DNA of 64,000 nucleotides from Collinsella sp. (GTDB lineage: Bacteria; Actinomycetota; Coriobacteriia; Coriobacteriales; Coriobacteriaceae): positions 1,534 to 65,533 of the forward strand of contig DXMU01000020.1 in NCBI GenBank assembly GCA_019414025.1, in the 5' to 3' direction. The position numbers and the translations under genes are program-made. Shown one piece after another: positions 15,563-23,633 of this stretch. Position 1 is the stretch's first letter, and each line of letters begins with the position of its first letter. Below the pieces are notes generated by a model. It ran no database searches and was not told the origin of the DNA. It saw nothing but the letters and a program-made list of their open reading frames with translations.

Positions 15563-17443
15563 ATGCATTTTAAACTTGCAAATTTGATTTTTAACGGATC
15601 TGATGCGATGTTGCAGTATCCATTGCTTTGCTATAGGGCAACGGAGGGTCTTGTTATTCCAACTTCGAATGACGCTATTGAAATCATGAAATCGACCAAT
15701 GTTGATTTCACAACATATTTTAATGCGCTATCCATTTATAAGTGGCGAAAGTACACTACTGCAAAGGCGTTTTATCTTCATATCGAGTATTGCGGCTCCG
15801 CCTTAACGCTTCAGCAGACGTATGCAAATAATTATTCTTGGAATCCTTCTACAATTGATGGCTCTGCGGTTAGTTTGCAACGATCCGATGAATGGAGTAC
15901 AGCTGAAATCGAACTCTCCCTTTGTGAGGGAGAGATTCTGCACGCTTTTAATATCAGTACTGAAGGCCCTGTTAATATTCGGAATGCGTATTATTATTGC
16001 GATTGTGAAGAACTGGATATTCATCCAGTTGAGCTAGCGCTTGCAACTACTACGTTTAAAAAAGAAGACTATATTGTCCGTAACGTATCTCTTTTACAAA
16101 AGAACATTCTTGATTCTGATGAAGAGATTGCTGATCATTTCCACGTACACATTATTGATAATGGCCGTTCGCTGAATAGTGCAAACCTGGATTCATCGCG
16201 TGTTACTGTTCATCCAAATCCTAATGTTGGCGGGTCTGGTGGTTTTGCTCGGGGGATGATTGAGTCACTTGAGCAGAATCCTAAAGCGACTCATGTTCTT
16301 CTGATGGACGATGATGTCGAGGTTCTTCCCGAGAGTTTTATCCGCACTTTCAACCTGCTCTCTCTTCTCAAAGAAGAATATGCTGAGGCCTTTTTATCGG
16401 GCGCCATGATGAGCTTGGAAGAGCCCAATTTGCGTACCGAGGATTTGGGGTTCTTTACTGCTAAGGGAACTTTTTCTCCCCTTAAGCCTGAAGGCTACAT
16501 GACTTCACTTCATGATGTAGTTGAGACCGAGATATATAAGGCCCCAACTGGCCTTTATGAGGACACTGCCCAACAGTATGCTGGCTGGTGGTATTGCGTT
16601 ATACCTACCGCAACGATTGAACGCGAGGGGCTGCCTTTGCCTTTATTTGTTCGTTCGGATGACGCCGAGTACGCGCTTCGCTGTAAGCCTAGGTTCATGT
16701 CCATGAATGGTATTTGTGTTTGGCATAATTCTTTTAAGTTTAAGTACAGTGCCGCTGTGGAGCGTTATCAGGTGAGCCGAAATACGCTGATTAGCCAAGC
16801 GACGACCGGCGTTGCGCCCCTTGCTGATTTTCTTTATGAGATTCGTCGTGAGGTCGAACTCGACCTGAAGAAATTTGACTACGATGACGCTCTTCTTGCG
16901 GTAAAGGGCCTTGAAGATTTTTTGAGAGGTCCCGAGTGGATTTCTCATCCTGTCGCTGAATCCCGCTTTATGGCGGCAAATCGTGAAAGGGAACAGTTGA
17001 TTCCCATCGAGCAGCTCATCCCTCAGGCGTTTGAACTGGGTGTCGACTTGACGCAACTGACTTTTGGCAATTTGAGCCTTGCGGGCGACAGGTCTAGGCT
17101 CCAGGCATTTAAGGATTATCTGACCATTAATGGCCACCGTTTTGTTAACGACTCCGCTAAGCGCAGAGACAAAGTTGCTGTCATCGACGCTGCGGGATGG
17201 GTTTATCCCGCCGGTAAAATCAGGGGTGTTGACACGCTTATTGTGGTAGATATGCCTAATAAAAAGGGCGCCATTAGGCATATGGATAAGAAACGATTCA
17301 AAGAGGTTTGGACTCGTTTTCGTAAAGCCGAGAAGGTATTCAAGCGTAACAAAGATAAGATTTATGCCGAATACGCTTCGTATAGAGATGTCTTTACTTC
17401 GATCGATTTCTGGAAACAGTATTTGAAAGAGGCGTCGGAGTAG
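15563..17443 (+). CDS. GlfT2-like galactofuranosyltransferase (first copy)
   Basis: A 626-residue GT2 enzyme similar in plan to mycobacterial GlfT2, which polymerises galactofuranose from UDP-Galf. An N-terminal beta-sandwich-like region (to ~150) precedes the GT-A domain. LLMDDDVEVLPES gives the DDD motif at residues 249-251, AGWWYCVIP a Trp pair at 342-343 and CVWHNSF a Trp-His at 387-388, spacing close to GlfT2. NPNVGGSGGFARGM is also typical. ATG 15563 is chosen over an in-frame TTG at 15533 because the protein then begins MHFKLANLIF, matching the start of its paralogue (MQFKLANVVL). UDP-Galf would come from glf at 23634-24758. Linkage specificity is unknown. Confidence 0.88.
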   Translation: MHFKLANLIFNGSDAMLQYPLLCYRATEGLVIPTSNDAIEIMKSTNVDFTTYFNALSIYKWRKYTTAKAFYLHIEYCGSALTLQQTYANNYSWNPSTIDGSAVSLQRSDEWSTAEIELSLCEGEILHAFNISTEGPVNIRNAYYYCDCEELDIHPVELALATTTFKKEDYIVRNVSLLQKNILDSDEEIADHFHVHIIDNGRSLNSANLDSSRVTVHPNPNVGGSGGFARGMIESLEQNPKATHVLLMDDDVEVLPESFIRTFNLLSLLKEEYAEAFLSGAMMSLEEPNLRTEDLGFFTAKGTFSPLKPEGYMTSLHDVVETEIYKAPTGLYEDTAQQYAGWWYCVIPTATIEREGLPLPLFVRSDDAEYALRCKPRFMSMNGICVWHNSFKFKYSAAVERYQVSRNTLISQATTGVAPLADFLYEIRREVELDLKKFDYDDALLAVKGLEDFLRGPEWISHPVAESRFMAANREREQLIPIEQLIPQAFELGVDLTQLTFGNLSLAGDRSRLQAFKDYLTINGHRFVNDSAKRRDKVAVIDAAGWVYPAGKIRGVDTLIVVDMPNKKGAIRHMDKKRFKEVWTRFRKAEKVFKRNKDKIYAEYASYRDVFTSIDFWKQYLKEASE

Positions 17444-17451
17444 TCTTCATG

Positions 17452-17488
17452 TGAGTGGGTTTCAAAGTGGGACCCACTCATTCTTTTG
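17452..17488 (+). terminator. Rho-independent terminator after the first GlfT2-like gene
   Basis: Nine-bp perfect stem (17452-17460 with 17472-17480) followed by TTCTTTTG. It sits just after the stop codon at 17443 and before the licD-family gene. Confidence 0.75.
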
Positions 17489-17542
17489 TATCATAAGAGT
17501 AATTGTGCTTCGTACATTGTTTGTCGTTGGGAAGGTTAAGCC

Positions 17543-18730
17543 ATGTCCTTGCTTTCTGCTATTAAAAAGATTCTTCCCGGCTCATCCCGATCATTGCATG
17601 CTATGCATGAGGATATGGACCGTCGTTTTGACGAGATTTTTGCCCGTATTGAGCAGGCCGATAACGGTATCAATATGAATATCAATTACAAATTCGATAC
17701 TCGGTTATTTCCAGAAATTGAATTGCTCAAGAAACGCCAACAAAGTCTGTCAGAGCAGATGGCCCTTCGCCATGAATTGTTGGCACGACGTGCGTACCCC
17801 GATATCACTCCTTTTGAGCTCCGTTGCAAAATCTTTGATGCGTTACCGGACGCCGAGGGCGATATTCGATTGATGCAGCAGGCTGACGCTGCCTTGATGA
17901 GTAAACTAGATGCGATTTGCGATGCCAATAATATCCAATATTGGCTTTCTTACGGCTCTCTTGTGGGGACCTTGTCTCGTTCGGGTTTTATTCCTTGGGA
18001 TGATGACATTGACATCTGCATGATTAGGTCCGATGTGGATAAGCTTGCTACCGTCTTAAAAGATGATCCTGATTATCAAGTCACCCTTGTATACGACTGG
18101 TTTGTAAAGTGCCGTCAAGTTCGTTTTTGTTCCACCAACCCGCTTATACCTTGTTTTGTAGACATTTCGATTTATGACTGGGCTGCCGAGAATTCTAAGC
18201 GCGCGAACGATCGGCTTAGGCAACTCAGAATTGAGCTTATGGATTTCTTTGACCAGCATGAACGTGATTTCAGTTTTTGGAGAGACAATCCTTGGATGTT
18301 CCATCCCGAGAGCGGTTATTGTGTTCAATGCGGAGATGTTGACCTAAAGACGCAGAGGGCTGCCATAACTAAGGCAGATGTCGATCGAGTTCAGGAAGTA
18401 TTTGATCAATTTAATGACAAGGCTCATGAACTCTGCTTGTTGACTAGTGATCCTTGTGGCGATTTTGCATATGCAATAGACAATATGTTTAATGCACCAA
18501 AGCGGAAAATCATCTGGGACCATAACGATATCTTGCCCGTCGGTAAGCATACTTTTGAGGATTTCTCCTTTTCAATTCCTTCGAACGCTGAGGGAGTTGC
18601 GGATGATTGTTTTCCTGGATGGCCTTACATGCCAATGGACATCTGTGGGCATGACCCTTTTGCAAAGGATGTTTTGTCTGATCCCGATGTTCGCTCCGCA
18701 ATGGCAAGGTTTGTCGACGAATGTAATTAA
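17543..18730 (+). CDS. LicD-family phosphotransferase
   Basis: A 395-residue cytoplasmic protein. SYGSLVGTLSRSGFIPWDDD followed by IDICM is the hallmark LicD nucleotidyltransferase-fold active site. LicD proteins transfer phosphocholine or, in other members, other phospho-groups from a nucleotide-activated donor to a cell-surface glycan. The first ~100 residues are helical and probably coiled coil (EDMDRRFDEIFARIEQ), not part of the core domain. ATG 17543 follows GGAAGG. No choline kinase or CTP:phosphocholine cytidylyltransferase (licA/licC) is in the window, so phosphocholine is only one option. Its place between two GlfT2-like genes suggests it decorates the galactofuranose polymer. Confidence 0.87.
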   Translation: MSLLSAIKKILPGSSRSLHAMHEDMDRRFDEIFARIEQADNGINMNINYKFDTRLFPEIELLKKRQQSLSEQMALRHELLARRAYPDITPFELRCKIFDALPDAEGDIRLMQQADAALMSKLDAICDANNIQYWLSYGSLVGTLSRSGFIPWDDDIDICMIRSDVDKLATVLKDDPDYQVTLVYDWFVKCRQVRFCSTNPLIPCFVDISIYDWAAENSKRANDRLRQLRIELMDFFDQHERDFSFWRDNPWMFHPESGYCVQCGDVDLKTQRAAITKADVDRVQEVFDQFNDKAHELCLLTSDPCGDFAYAIDNMFNAPKRKIIWDHNDILPVGKHTFEDFSFSIPSNAEGVADDCFPGWPYMPMDICGHDPFAKDVLSDPDVRSAMARFVDECN

Positions 18731-18762
18731 TAGTTACAACGGCTTTGATTAAGGTATTTAAA

Positions 18763-20604
18763 ATGCAGTTTAAACTTGCGAATGTTGTACTTAAAGTTGA
18801 AAAGCATGCAAAGGATTTTCCCGAACTCTACTATCGCGTAATCTCCGGTGATGCTTCGTATGATGACGACCTTCATTCACTTCATGTCAATGGACACGTT
18901 GACTTTCTGACGTATGTGAATGGCTTATCTGCTGGTAAATGGAATCAATATGCGTCTGTTGACGGCGTTGTCTTGCATATGACTTTATTTGGCAGAGGCC
19001 GGGTTGTCGTTCATGGAGTAAGGTCTGGCGAGCTGAATCCTGTCGAGCTTAAATCGAATCCTTTTGATAGCGATCAAGTGGATCCTTGCGTTCTCGATAT
19101 TGATATCGATATAACTGGCTACGACTTGATCGGTTTTAGGATTGAGAGTGATGAGGGCTATTCCGTAGATCTCTTGAACGCCTCTTATCTGACTGATGTT
19201 CCTGAGGACTCCATTAACCCGATCAATCTTGCTCTTTCTACTACCACATTTAAGAATGAACGATACATTCTTCCAAACATTGAACTCGTTAAAACCGGCA
19301 TCTCCAAAGAGGACGGTCCGATTTGTGACCACTTCCACATGTTTGTCGTCGACAATGGCCAAACGCTCGATTCTGCATCACTTTCCGATGAGCTAGTCAC
19401 CGTGCTTCCGAATCCCAATACGGGCGGTTCGGGAGGATTCGCACGTGGAATGATGGCGGCCACTGAAGCTCCTAGTCAGTTCACCCATATCATTTTGATG
19501 GATGACGATGTCTCTATCATGCCCGAGAGTTTGATTCGTACGTTTAACCTGCTCTCTCTTGCTAGGGGCAAATATAAGGATGCCTTTATTAACGGTGCCA
19601 TGCTTTCGATGGAGGACCCAACTCGTCAGTTTGAGGATGTCTCGTATGTGGCGACCACCGGTGCCTATCGTCGCGTAAAAGATGATCTGAATGTTGGCAA
19701 GCTGGCTGACATTCTCGAAAACGAGCGTACGAGTGTTGAGGTTGACCAGGCCTATGGAGCTTGGTGGTATAGCTGCATTCCGGTGAAGGCTATCGAAAAG
19801 AACGGCCTTCCCATGCCTTTCTTTATCCGCTGTGACGACGTTGAGTTTGGCATGCGCAATAAGCCTGTCTATATGACCATGAATTGCATTTGCGTGTGGC
19901 ACGCAAGTTTTGAGGGGCGTTTCCGTGCTTCGGTTGATTGCTACCAGTACTTCCGCAACTTCTTCGCTATGATTGCTCTCGATGATTGTGCTGATGAGAA
20001 GATGTTTGTCCTTCGTATTCAGCGAGGGGTACGTCAGAACTTGCGCGATATGGACTATCAGGCTGCCGAGTTTATTCTCGATGGCTTTGAGGATTATCTG
20101 CGTGGCCCTGAGTATCTCCAGAAGCTCGATGGCGCCGCGACGATGATCGGCAAGGGTAAGTTAAACGAAAAACTGATTCCTGTTTCCGAAATGGATCCAG
20201 AGCTTCTTCGCAAGGCCGGAGTTACGGAGCAAGTGCTTGCTAATGTTAATCTGGAATTCCATCCTTCAAAATTCATGAAGTATTGGAGATCTATTCCTTA
20301 CGACAAGCACTATCTTCCCGATGCGCTGTTGCGCGGAAAGCCCGGCTATGCAGTTAAGAATGGCAGCTGTACGCTTGAAGGCAATTCGACGCGCTGCAAG
20401 ACGCTGGTCTTTCTTGATCCGACTCGCGAGAAGGGGTCGGTCCGCACGATGGATCGAGCACGGTTCAAGAGCATTCGCCGTCGAGAGCACGAACTGATGG
20501 CGCGATATCGTAAAGAGGGCAAGAGCGTCAAGGGGGCATGGAAAGATGCCATGCCGTACATGACTTCACGAGAGTTTTGGGAACAGTATTTAGGTCTGAA
20601 ATAA
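18763..20604 (+). CDS. GlfT2-like galactofuranosyltransferase (second copy)
   Basis: A 613-residue paralogue of the gene at 15563-17443, sharing architecture and many motifs: ILMDDDVSIMPES (DDD at residues 247-249), AWWYSC (Trp pair 334-335), CVWHASF (Trp-His 379-380), NPNTGGSGGFARGM, and the C-terminal RFKSIRRRE and EFWEQYL matching RFKEVWTRF and DFWKQYL in the first copy. The start at ATG 18763 (AAGG upstream) gives MQFKLANVVL. Two different GlfT2-like enzymes suggest either an initiator plus polymerase pair or two linkages in one polymer. It ends at the bidirectional terminator at 20601-20639. Confidence 0.88.
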   Translation: MQFKLANVVLKVEKHAKDFPELYYRVISGDASYDDDLHSLHVNGHVDFLTYVNGLSAGKWNQYASVDGVVLHMTLFGRGRVVVHGVRSGELNPVELKSNPFDSDQVDPCVLDIDIDITGYDLIGFRIESDEGYSVDLLNASYLTDVPEDSINPINLALSTTTFKNERYILPNIELVKTGISKEDGPICDHFHMFVVDNGQTLDSASLSDELVTVLPNPNTGGSGGFARGMMAATEAPSQFTHIILMDDDVSIMPESLIRTFNLLSLARGKYKDAFINGAMLSMEDPTRQFEDVSYVATTGAYRRVKDDLNVGKLADILENERTSVEVDQAYGAWWYSCIPVKAIEKNGLPMPFFIRCDDVEFGMRNKPVYMTMNCICVWHASFEGRFRASVDCYQYFRNFFAMIALDDCADEKMFVLRIQRGVRQNLRDMDYQAAEFILDGFEDYLRGPEYLQKLDGAATMIGKGKLNEKLIPVSEMDPELLRKAGVTEQVLANVNLEFHPSKFMKYWRSIPYDKHYLPDALLRGKPGYAVKNGSCTLEGNSTRCKTLVFLDPTREKGSVRTMDRARFKSIRRREHELMARYRKEGKSVKGAWKDAMPYMTSREFWEQYLGLK

Positions 20605-20639
20605 GAAGAGGTCCGGATTAAGTCCGGACCTCTTCTTAT
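20601..20639. terminator. Bidirectional terminator between convergent glycosyltransferase genes
   Basis: Perfect 17-bp inverted repeat, 20601-20617 with 20623-20639, loop TTAAG. It overlaps the stop codons of both convergent genes (TAA at 20602-20604 on plus, TAA at 20636-20638 on minus), with A-rich and T-rich ends on either strand, so it can serve both. Confidence 0.9.
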
Positions 20640-21565
20640 TTTGAATAGGTTTTATAGGCTTGTAGCTCCCATTGTTTTCTTTCGACCTTCGCAACCGAGT
20701 CGAGGATTAGTCCCGTTGCTAGGCTCAACCCACACAGGAACATGAATGAGGCCGCAAGTATGGCCGTGGGGAAGCGGGGGACTAAGCCGGTTTGGAAGTA
20801 CTCCACAACAATTGGAATTCCGAGGGCAAGGCCTATGATGGCGAAGATGAGCGCTATAAGGGTGAAGAACTTGAGCGGACGATAGTCTTTAAAGAGCGTT
20901 CCAATCATTGCGATGACCTTGATGCCGTCGCTAACGGTGTTGAGCTTGGACTCGGAGCCTGCGGGCCGATCGCGATACTCCACCGGCACGTCTTTAATTC
21001 GCCAGCGGTGATCGACAGCGTGGATGGAGAGCTCGGTCTCAATCTGGAAGCCCTCGCTCAAAACGGGGAAGGTCTTGACGAAGGGTTTGCTCATGGCTCG
21101 GTAGCCGGTCATAACGTCGTCAAAGCTGTAGCCGTAAATCCACTTGATCATAGCGCGAACGAGGTTGTTGCCAAAGCCGTGAAAGGCTCGTTTATTCTCT
21201 TCGGCATAGGTGCCGTTTGACAGGCGATCGCCAACGGTCATATCTGCTTCGCCGTTAAGGATGGGCTCACAGAGTGACTTGGCGGCCTCAGCGGGGTAGG
21301 TATCGTCGCCGTCGACCATCAAGTAGCACTCTGCATCGATATCCCGGAACATCTGGCGGCACACGTTGCCTTTGCCCTGTCTGGGCTCGTGGCGCACCGT
21401 GGCACCGTGCTGCTTGGCGATTTGCGAAGTGCCATCAGACGAGTTGTTGTCATATACAAAGACGGTTGCACCGGGTAACTCTCGATGAAAATCGTCGACA
21501 ACTTTGCCAATCGTCAGCGCTTCGTTGTAGCAGGGGATTATGACGGCGGTATTCGAATAGTCCAT
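20636..21565 (-). CDS. GT2-family polyprenyl-phosphate-type glycosyltransferase with two membrane helices
   Basis: A 309-residue DPM1-like enzyme. AVIIPCYNEALTIGKVV, YDNNSSDGT, MVDGDDTYPAE (metal/nucleotide site) and DVMTGYRAMSK followed by EGFQIETELSIHA are typical of the group that makes polyprenyl-phosphate sugars or primes surface glycans. Two helices near residues 235-260 and 270-295 anchor the C-terminus. The start has AAAGGAGG 6 bases upstream. It is the only minus-strand gene in the polysaccharide locus, divergent from the ABC exporter and convergent with the second GlfT2-like gene. Exact donor is unknown. Confidence 0.82.
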   Translation of the reverse strand: MDYSNTAVIIPCYNEALTIGKVVDDFHRELPGATVFVYDNNSSDGTSQIAKQHGATVRHEPRQGKGNVCRQMFRDIDAECYLMVDGDDTYPAEAAKSLCEPILNGEADMTVGDRLSNGTYAEENKRAFHGFGNNLVRAMIKWIYGYSFDDVMTGYRAMSKPFVKTFPVLSEGFQIETELSIHAVDHRWRIKDVPVEYRDRPAGSESKLNTVSDGIKVIAMIGTLFKDYRPLKFFTLIALIFAIIGLALGIPIVVEYFQTGLVPRFPTAILAASFMFLCGLSLATGLILDSVAKVERKQWELQAYKTYSK

Positions 21566-21713
21566 GTGGGACCTCCTTTAATGAATCAACGGGTCGAAAG
21601 TATACCTATCGCCTGCCCCTTTGATTAGATATGGGTTAGTTCTCCAGATTTGTTGCGGTGAGTTATCATCAACGTGGGAGGGCTATACTTTCCACTGTTA
21701 TGTTTTACGAGAC
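21566..21713. promoter_or_regulatory. Divergent intergenic region with two TATACT -10 candidates
   Basis: Between the minus-strand GT2 gene and the plus-strand exporter. A TATACT on the minus strand (21599-21604) faces the GT2 gene and a TATACT on the plus strand (21684-21689) faces the exporter. Neither has a convincing -35 at the usual distance, so the promoters are weakly supported. Confidence 0.35.
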
Positions 21714-21726
21714 AAGGAGATGGTCC

Positions 21727-22572
21727 GTGGCTGACAACGTAGAGAGTCAGAAAGCGGTGGCTAAACCGGCCTCTCACGCTAAAAATGATTTTGAAAAGGA
21801 CAAGTTCATTCTTAAGCAGCTTGTCACCAAAGATTTTAAGATTAAATATCGTCGCAGTGTTCTGGGTGTGGCATGGTCCGTGCTTAACCCACTGCTGATG
21901 ATGATTGTTATGTCGATCGTGTTTTCGACAATCTTCGCGCAAGGTCGCAATGGTTCTATTACGCCCGAAATGTATCCGCTTTACTTGATCGTCGGTAACG
22001 TGACGTTCTCTGTCATGTCCGAGTCGACGAACCAAGCGCTTATGTCCATCATTTGGGCTTCCTCTCTGCTTAAGAAGGTTAAGGTGCACCGTTGGGTCTT
22101 TCCGGTGCAGAAGGTGCTGTTCTCGCTCGTTAACTTCGCCTTCTCTTTGGTTGCCGTCGCCTTGGTTATGCTTTGGTTCCACGTGCTTCCCACCTGGCAT
22201 TTAATTCTGCTGCCGGTTTGCTTGCTCCTGCTCATGTGTTTCTGCATGGGCTTGGGCATGATGCTGTCTGCGCTGGCGGTTTTTTTCCGCGATGTTATGC
22301 ACCTGTGGACCGTTGTTATCACGGCCTGGATGTATCTGACGCCGATTTTCTGGACAACCGACTTCATTAGCCAAATGGCACATTGGATCCAGGTCCTTGT
22401 GGTTGTGAATCCCATGTACAACTACCTCCAGTTTATGCGTGATATCTTCCTGTTTAATACCGTGCCTTCTGCGCTTACCTTTGGGCTGTGTGTTGTTTGG
22501 GCTATTCTTGCTCTTGCTATTGGTTACGCCGTTTTTCACAAGACCGAGCACAAGTTTATCCTCTACATCTAA
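21727..22572 (+). CDS. wzm: ABC-2 type polysaccharide exporter, permease subunit
   Basis: A 281-residue membrane protein with about six helices and the ABC-2 permease pattern of Wzm/TagG/RfbA-type exporters (LVTKDFKIKYRRSVLGVAWS, NPLLMMIVM, MFYNYLQ-like NPMYNYLQFMRD). It moves lipid-linked polysaccharide across the membrane. The GTG at 21727 is chosen because AAGGAGA lies exactly 6 bases before it; the upstream in-frame GTG at 21658 has no ribosome site. It is followed 12 bases later by its ATPase partner. Its presence implies chain completion in the cytoplasm before export. Confidence 0.92.
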   Translation: MADNVESQKAVAKPASHAKNDFEKDKFILKQLVTKDFKIKYRRSVLGVAWSVLNPLLMMIVMSIVFSTIFAQGRNGSITPEMYPLYLIVGNVTFSVMSESTNQALMSIIWASSLLKKVKVHRWVFPVQKVLFSLVNFAFSLVAVALVMLWFHVLPTWHLILLPVCLLLLMCFCMGLGMMLSALAVFFRDVMHLWTVVITAWMYLTPIFWTTDFISQMAHWIQVLVVVNPMYNYLQFMRDIFLFNTVPSALTFGLCVVWAILALAIGYAVFHKTEHKFILYI

Positions 22573-22584
22573 GGAGTGCTGTTT

Positions 22585-23352
22585 ATGACTGAATCTGCTA
22601 TTGATTACAGCAAGCAGCCCCTTGCTGTTGAGGTCAAAGACGTCACCATGATCTTTAACATGGCGTCCGAGTCGCTTACGAACCTCAAAGAGTATTTTAT
22701 TAAACTCGCAAAACATGAGCTGTTCTTTGAGGAATTCCGTGCGCTTAAGCACATTTCATTTGATGTGCATCGCGGCGAGGTCATTGGCCTTGTTGGTACT
22801 AACGGTTCCGGCAAGTCTACGATGCTCAAGATCATCGCTGGCGTTTTGGAGCCCAGCGAAGGTGAGGTTAAGGTTCACGGCAATATTGCGCCGCTGATTG
22901 AGCTTGGTGCTGGCTTTGACCCGGAGCTTACGGCTCGTGAGAACATCTATCTGAACGGTGCGCTGCTTGGCTATACCAAGGAGTTTATTGACGCTAGTTT
23001 TGACGAGATTATTGAGTTCGCCGAGCTTAAAGACTTCGTTGACATGCCCTTGAAGAACTTCTCGTCGGGTATGGTCGCGCGTATCGCCTTTGCTATCGCT
23101 ACGATTACCGAGCCCGATATTCTCATCGTTGATGAGACGCTTTCTGTTGGCGATGTCTTTTTCCAGCAGAAATGCGAGCGCCGTATTCAGCACTTTATTG
23201 AGAGTGGCGACGTCACGGTCTTGTTCGTTTCTCACTCCATGGAGCAGGTTGAGCGCATTTGCCAACGTGCTGTGTGGATCGAGAAGGGTGACCTGCGCAT
23301 GGATGGTCCCGTGGACGAGGTCTGCAAGGCGTACCACGACCAGTTCAAGTAG
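22585..23352 (+). CDS. wzt: ABC polysaccharide exporter, ATPase subunit
   Basis: A 255-residue ATPase: GTNGSGKST is Walker A, NFSSGMVARIAFA the signature loop, DILIVDETLSVGD Walker B, and VLFVSHS the switch histidine. The IELGAGFDPELTARENIYLNG segment is typical of the Wzt/TagH subfamily. It ends soon after the nucleotide-binding domain, so it lacks the C-terminal carbohydrate-binding domain found in some Wzt proteins; export therefore probably does not depend on a capped chain end. ATG 22585 is preceded by AAGGAG at an 8-base gap; GTG 22576 would overlap that site. Confidence 0.92.
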   Translation: MTESAIDYSKQPLAVEVKDVTMIFNMASESLTNLKEYFIKLAKHELFFEEFRALKHISFDVHRGEVIGLVGTNGSGKSTMLKIIAGVLEPSEGEVKVHGNIAPLIELGAGFDPELTARENIYLNGALLGYTKEFIDASFDEIIEFAELKDFVDMPLKNFSSGMVARIAFAIATITEPDILIVDETLSVGDVFFQQKCERRIQHFIESGDVTVLFVSHSMEQVERICQRAVWIEKGDLRMDGPVDEVCKAYHDQFK

Positions 23353-23354
23353 GT

Positions 23355-23360
23355 TATAAT
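23355..23360 (+). promoter_or_regulatory. TATAAT -10 element before tRNA-Arg(TCT)
   Basis: A consensus TATAAT lies just after the wzt stop and 45 bases before the tRNA. No good -35 is visible at 17 bases, so the tRNA may also be read from upstream. Confidence 0.4.
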
Positions 23361-23405
23361 TTATTGGCCGTGTGAACTTGCACCCGCTTGGACGCCCGGC
23401 TTTAT

Positions 23406-23482
23406 GCTCCATTAGCTCAGTTGGATAGAGCAGGGGACTTCTAATCCCAAGGTCGACGGTTCGAATCCGCCATGGAGCACCA
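23406..23482 (+). tRNA. tRNA-Arg (anticodon TCT)
   Basis: Seven-bp acceptor pairs 23406-23412 with 23472-23478, then discriminator A and encoded CCA. The D-arm GCTC/GAGC and T-loop TTCGAAT are clear. The anticodon loop at 23438-23444 is CTTCTAA, giving anticodon TCT (reads AGA). One mismatch in each of the anticodon and T stems (G433/A449, A456/C470 in the last three digits). It borders the polysaccharide locus. Confidence 0.93.
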
Positions 23483-23493
23483 GAGAGTTTTTG

Positions 23494-23526
23494 AAGACCC
23501 GGTATAATGCCGGGTCTTTGCTTTTT
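23494..23526 (+). terminator. Terminator after tRNA-Arg(TCT)
   Basis: Perfect 9-bp stem (23494-23502 with 23510-23518), 7-base loop, then TGCTTTTTG. It lies 12 bases after the tRNA CCA end. Confidence 0.85.
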
Positions 23527-23560
23527 GGGACGCGTGCGCGTGCAGTGCTCCCTCAACAAT

Positions 23561-23591
23561 AAGTCCGGTGCAGCGATGCTGCACCGGACTT
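23561..23591. terminator. 14-bp hairpin downstream of glf
   Basis: Perfect inverted repeat 23561-23574 with 23578-23591 and a 3-base loop, placed ~42 bases past the glf stop on the minus strand. No T-run follows on either strand beyond the stem, so termination of glf is likely but not certain. Confidence 0.6.
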
Positions 23592-23633
23592 TCTACATCC
23601 CAGAATGGCTATCAGCCTTTGGCTGTTGGGCTC

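Noticed and set aside
15462..17522. 12-base word GTACATTGTTTG shared at 15462-15473 and 17511-17522
   Set aside because: Both lie before transferase genes but one forms a hairpin arm and the other does not; too short to call a repeat or operator.
23503..23509. TATAATG in the loop of the tRNA-Arg terminator as a promoter
   Set aside because: It is the loop of a perfect 9-bp terminator stem, has no -35, and no plus-strand gene follows.
22756..23559. Minus-strand frame covering wzt and tRNA-Arg
   Set aside because: It reads through a tRNA gene and a terminator in antisense, which a real gene would not.
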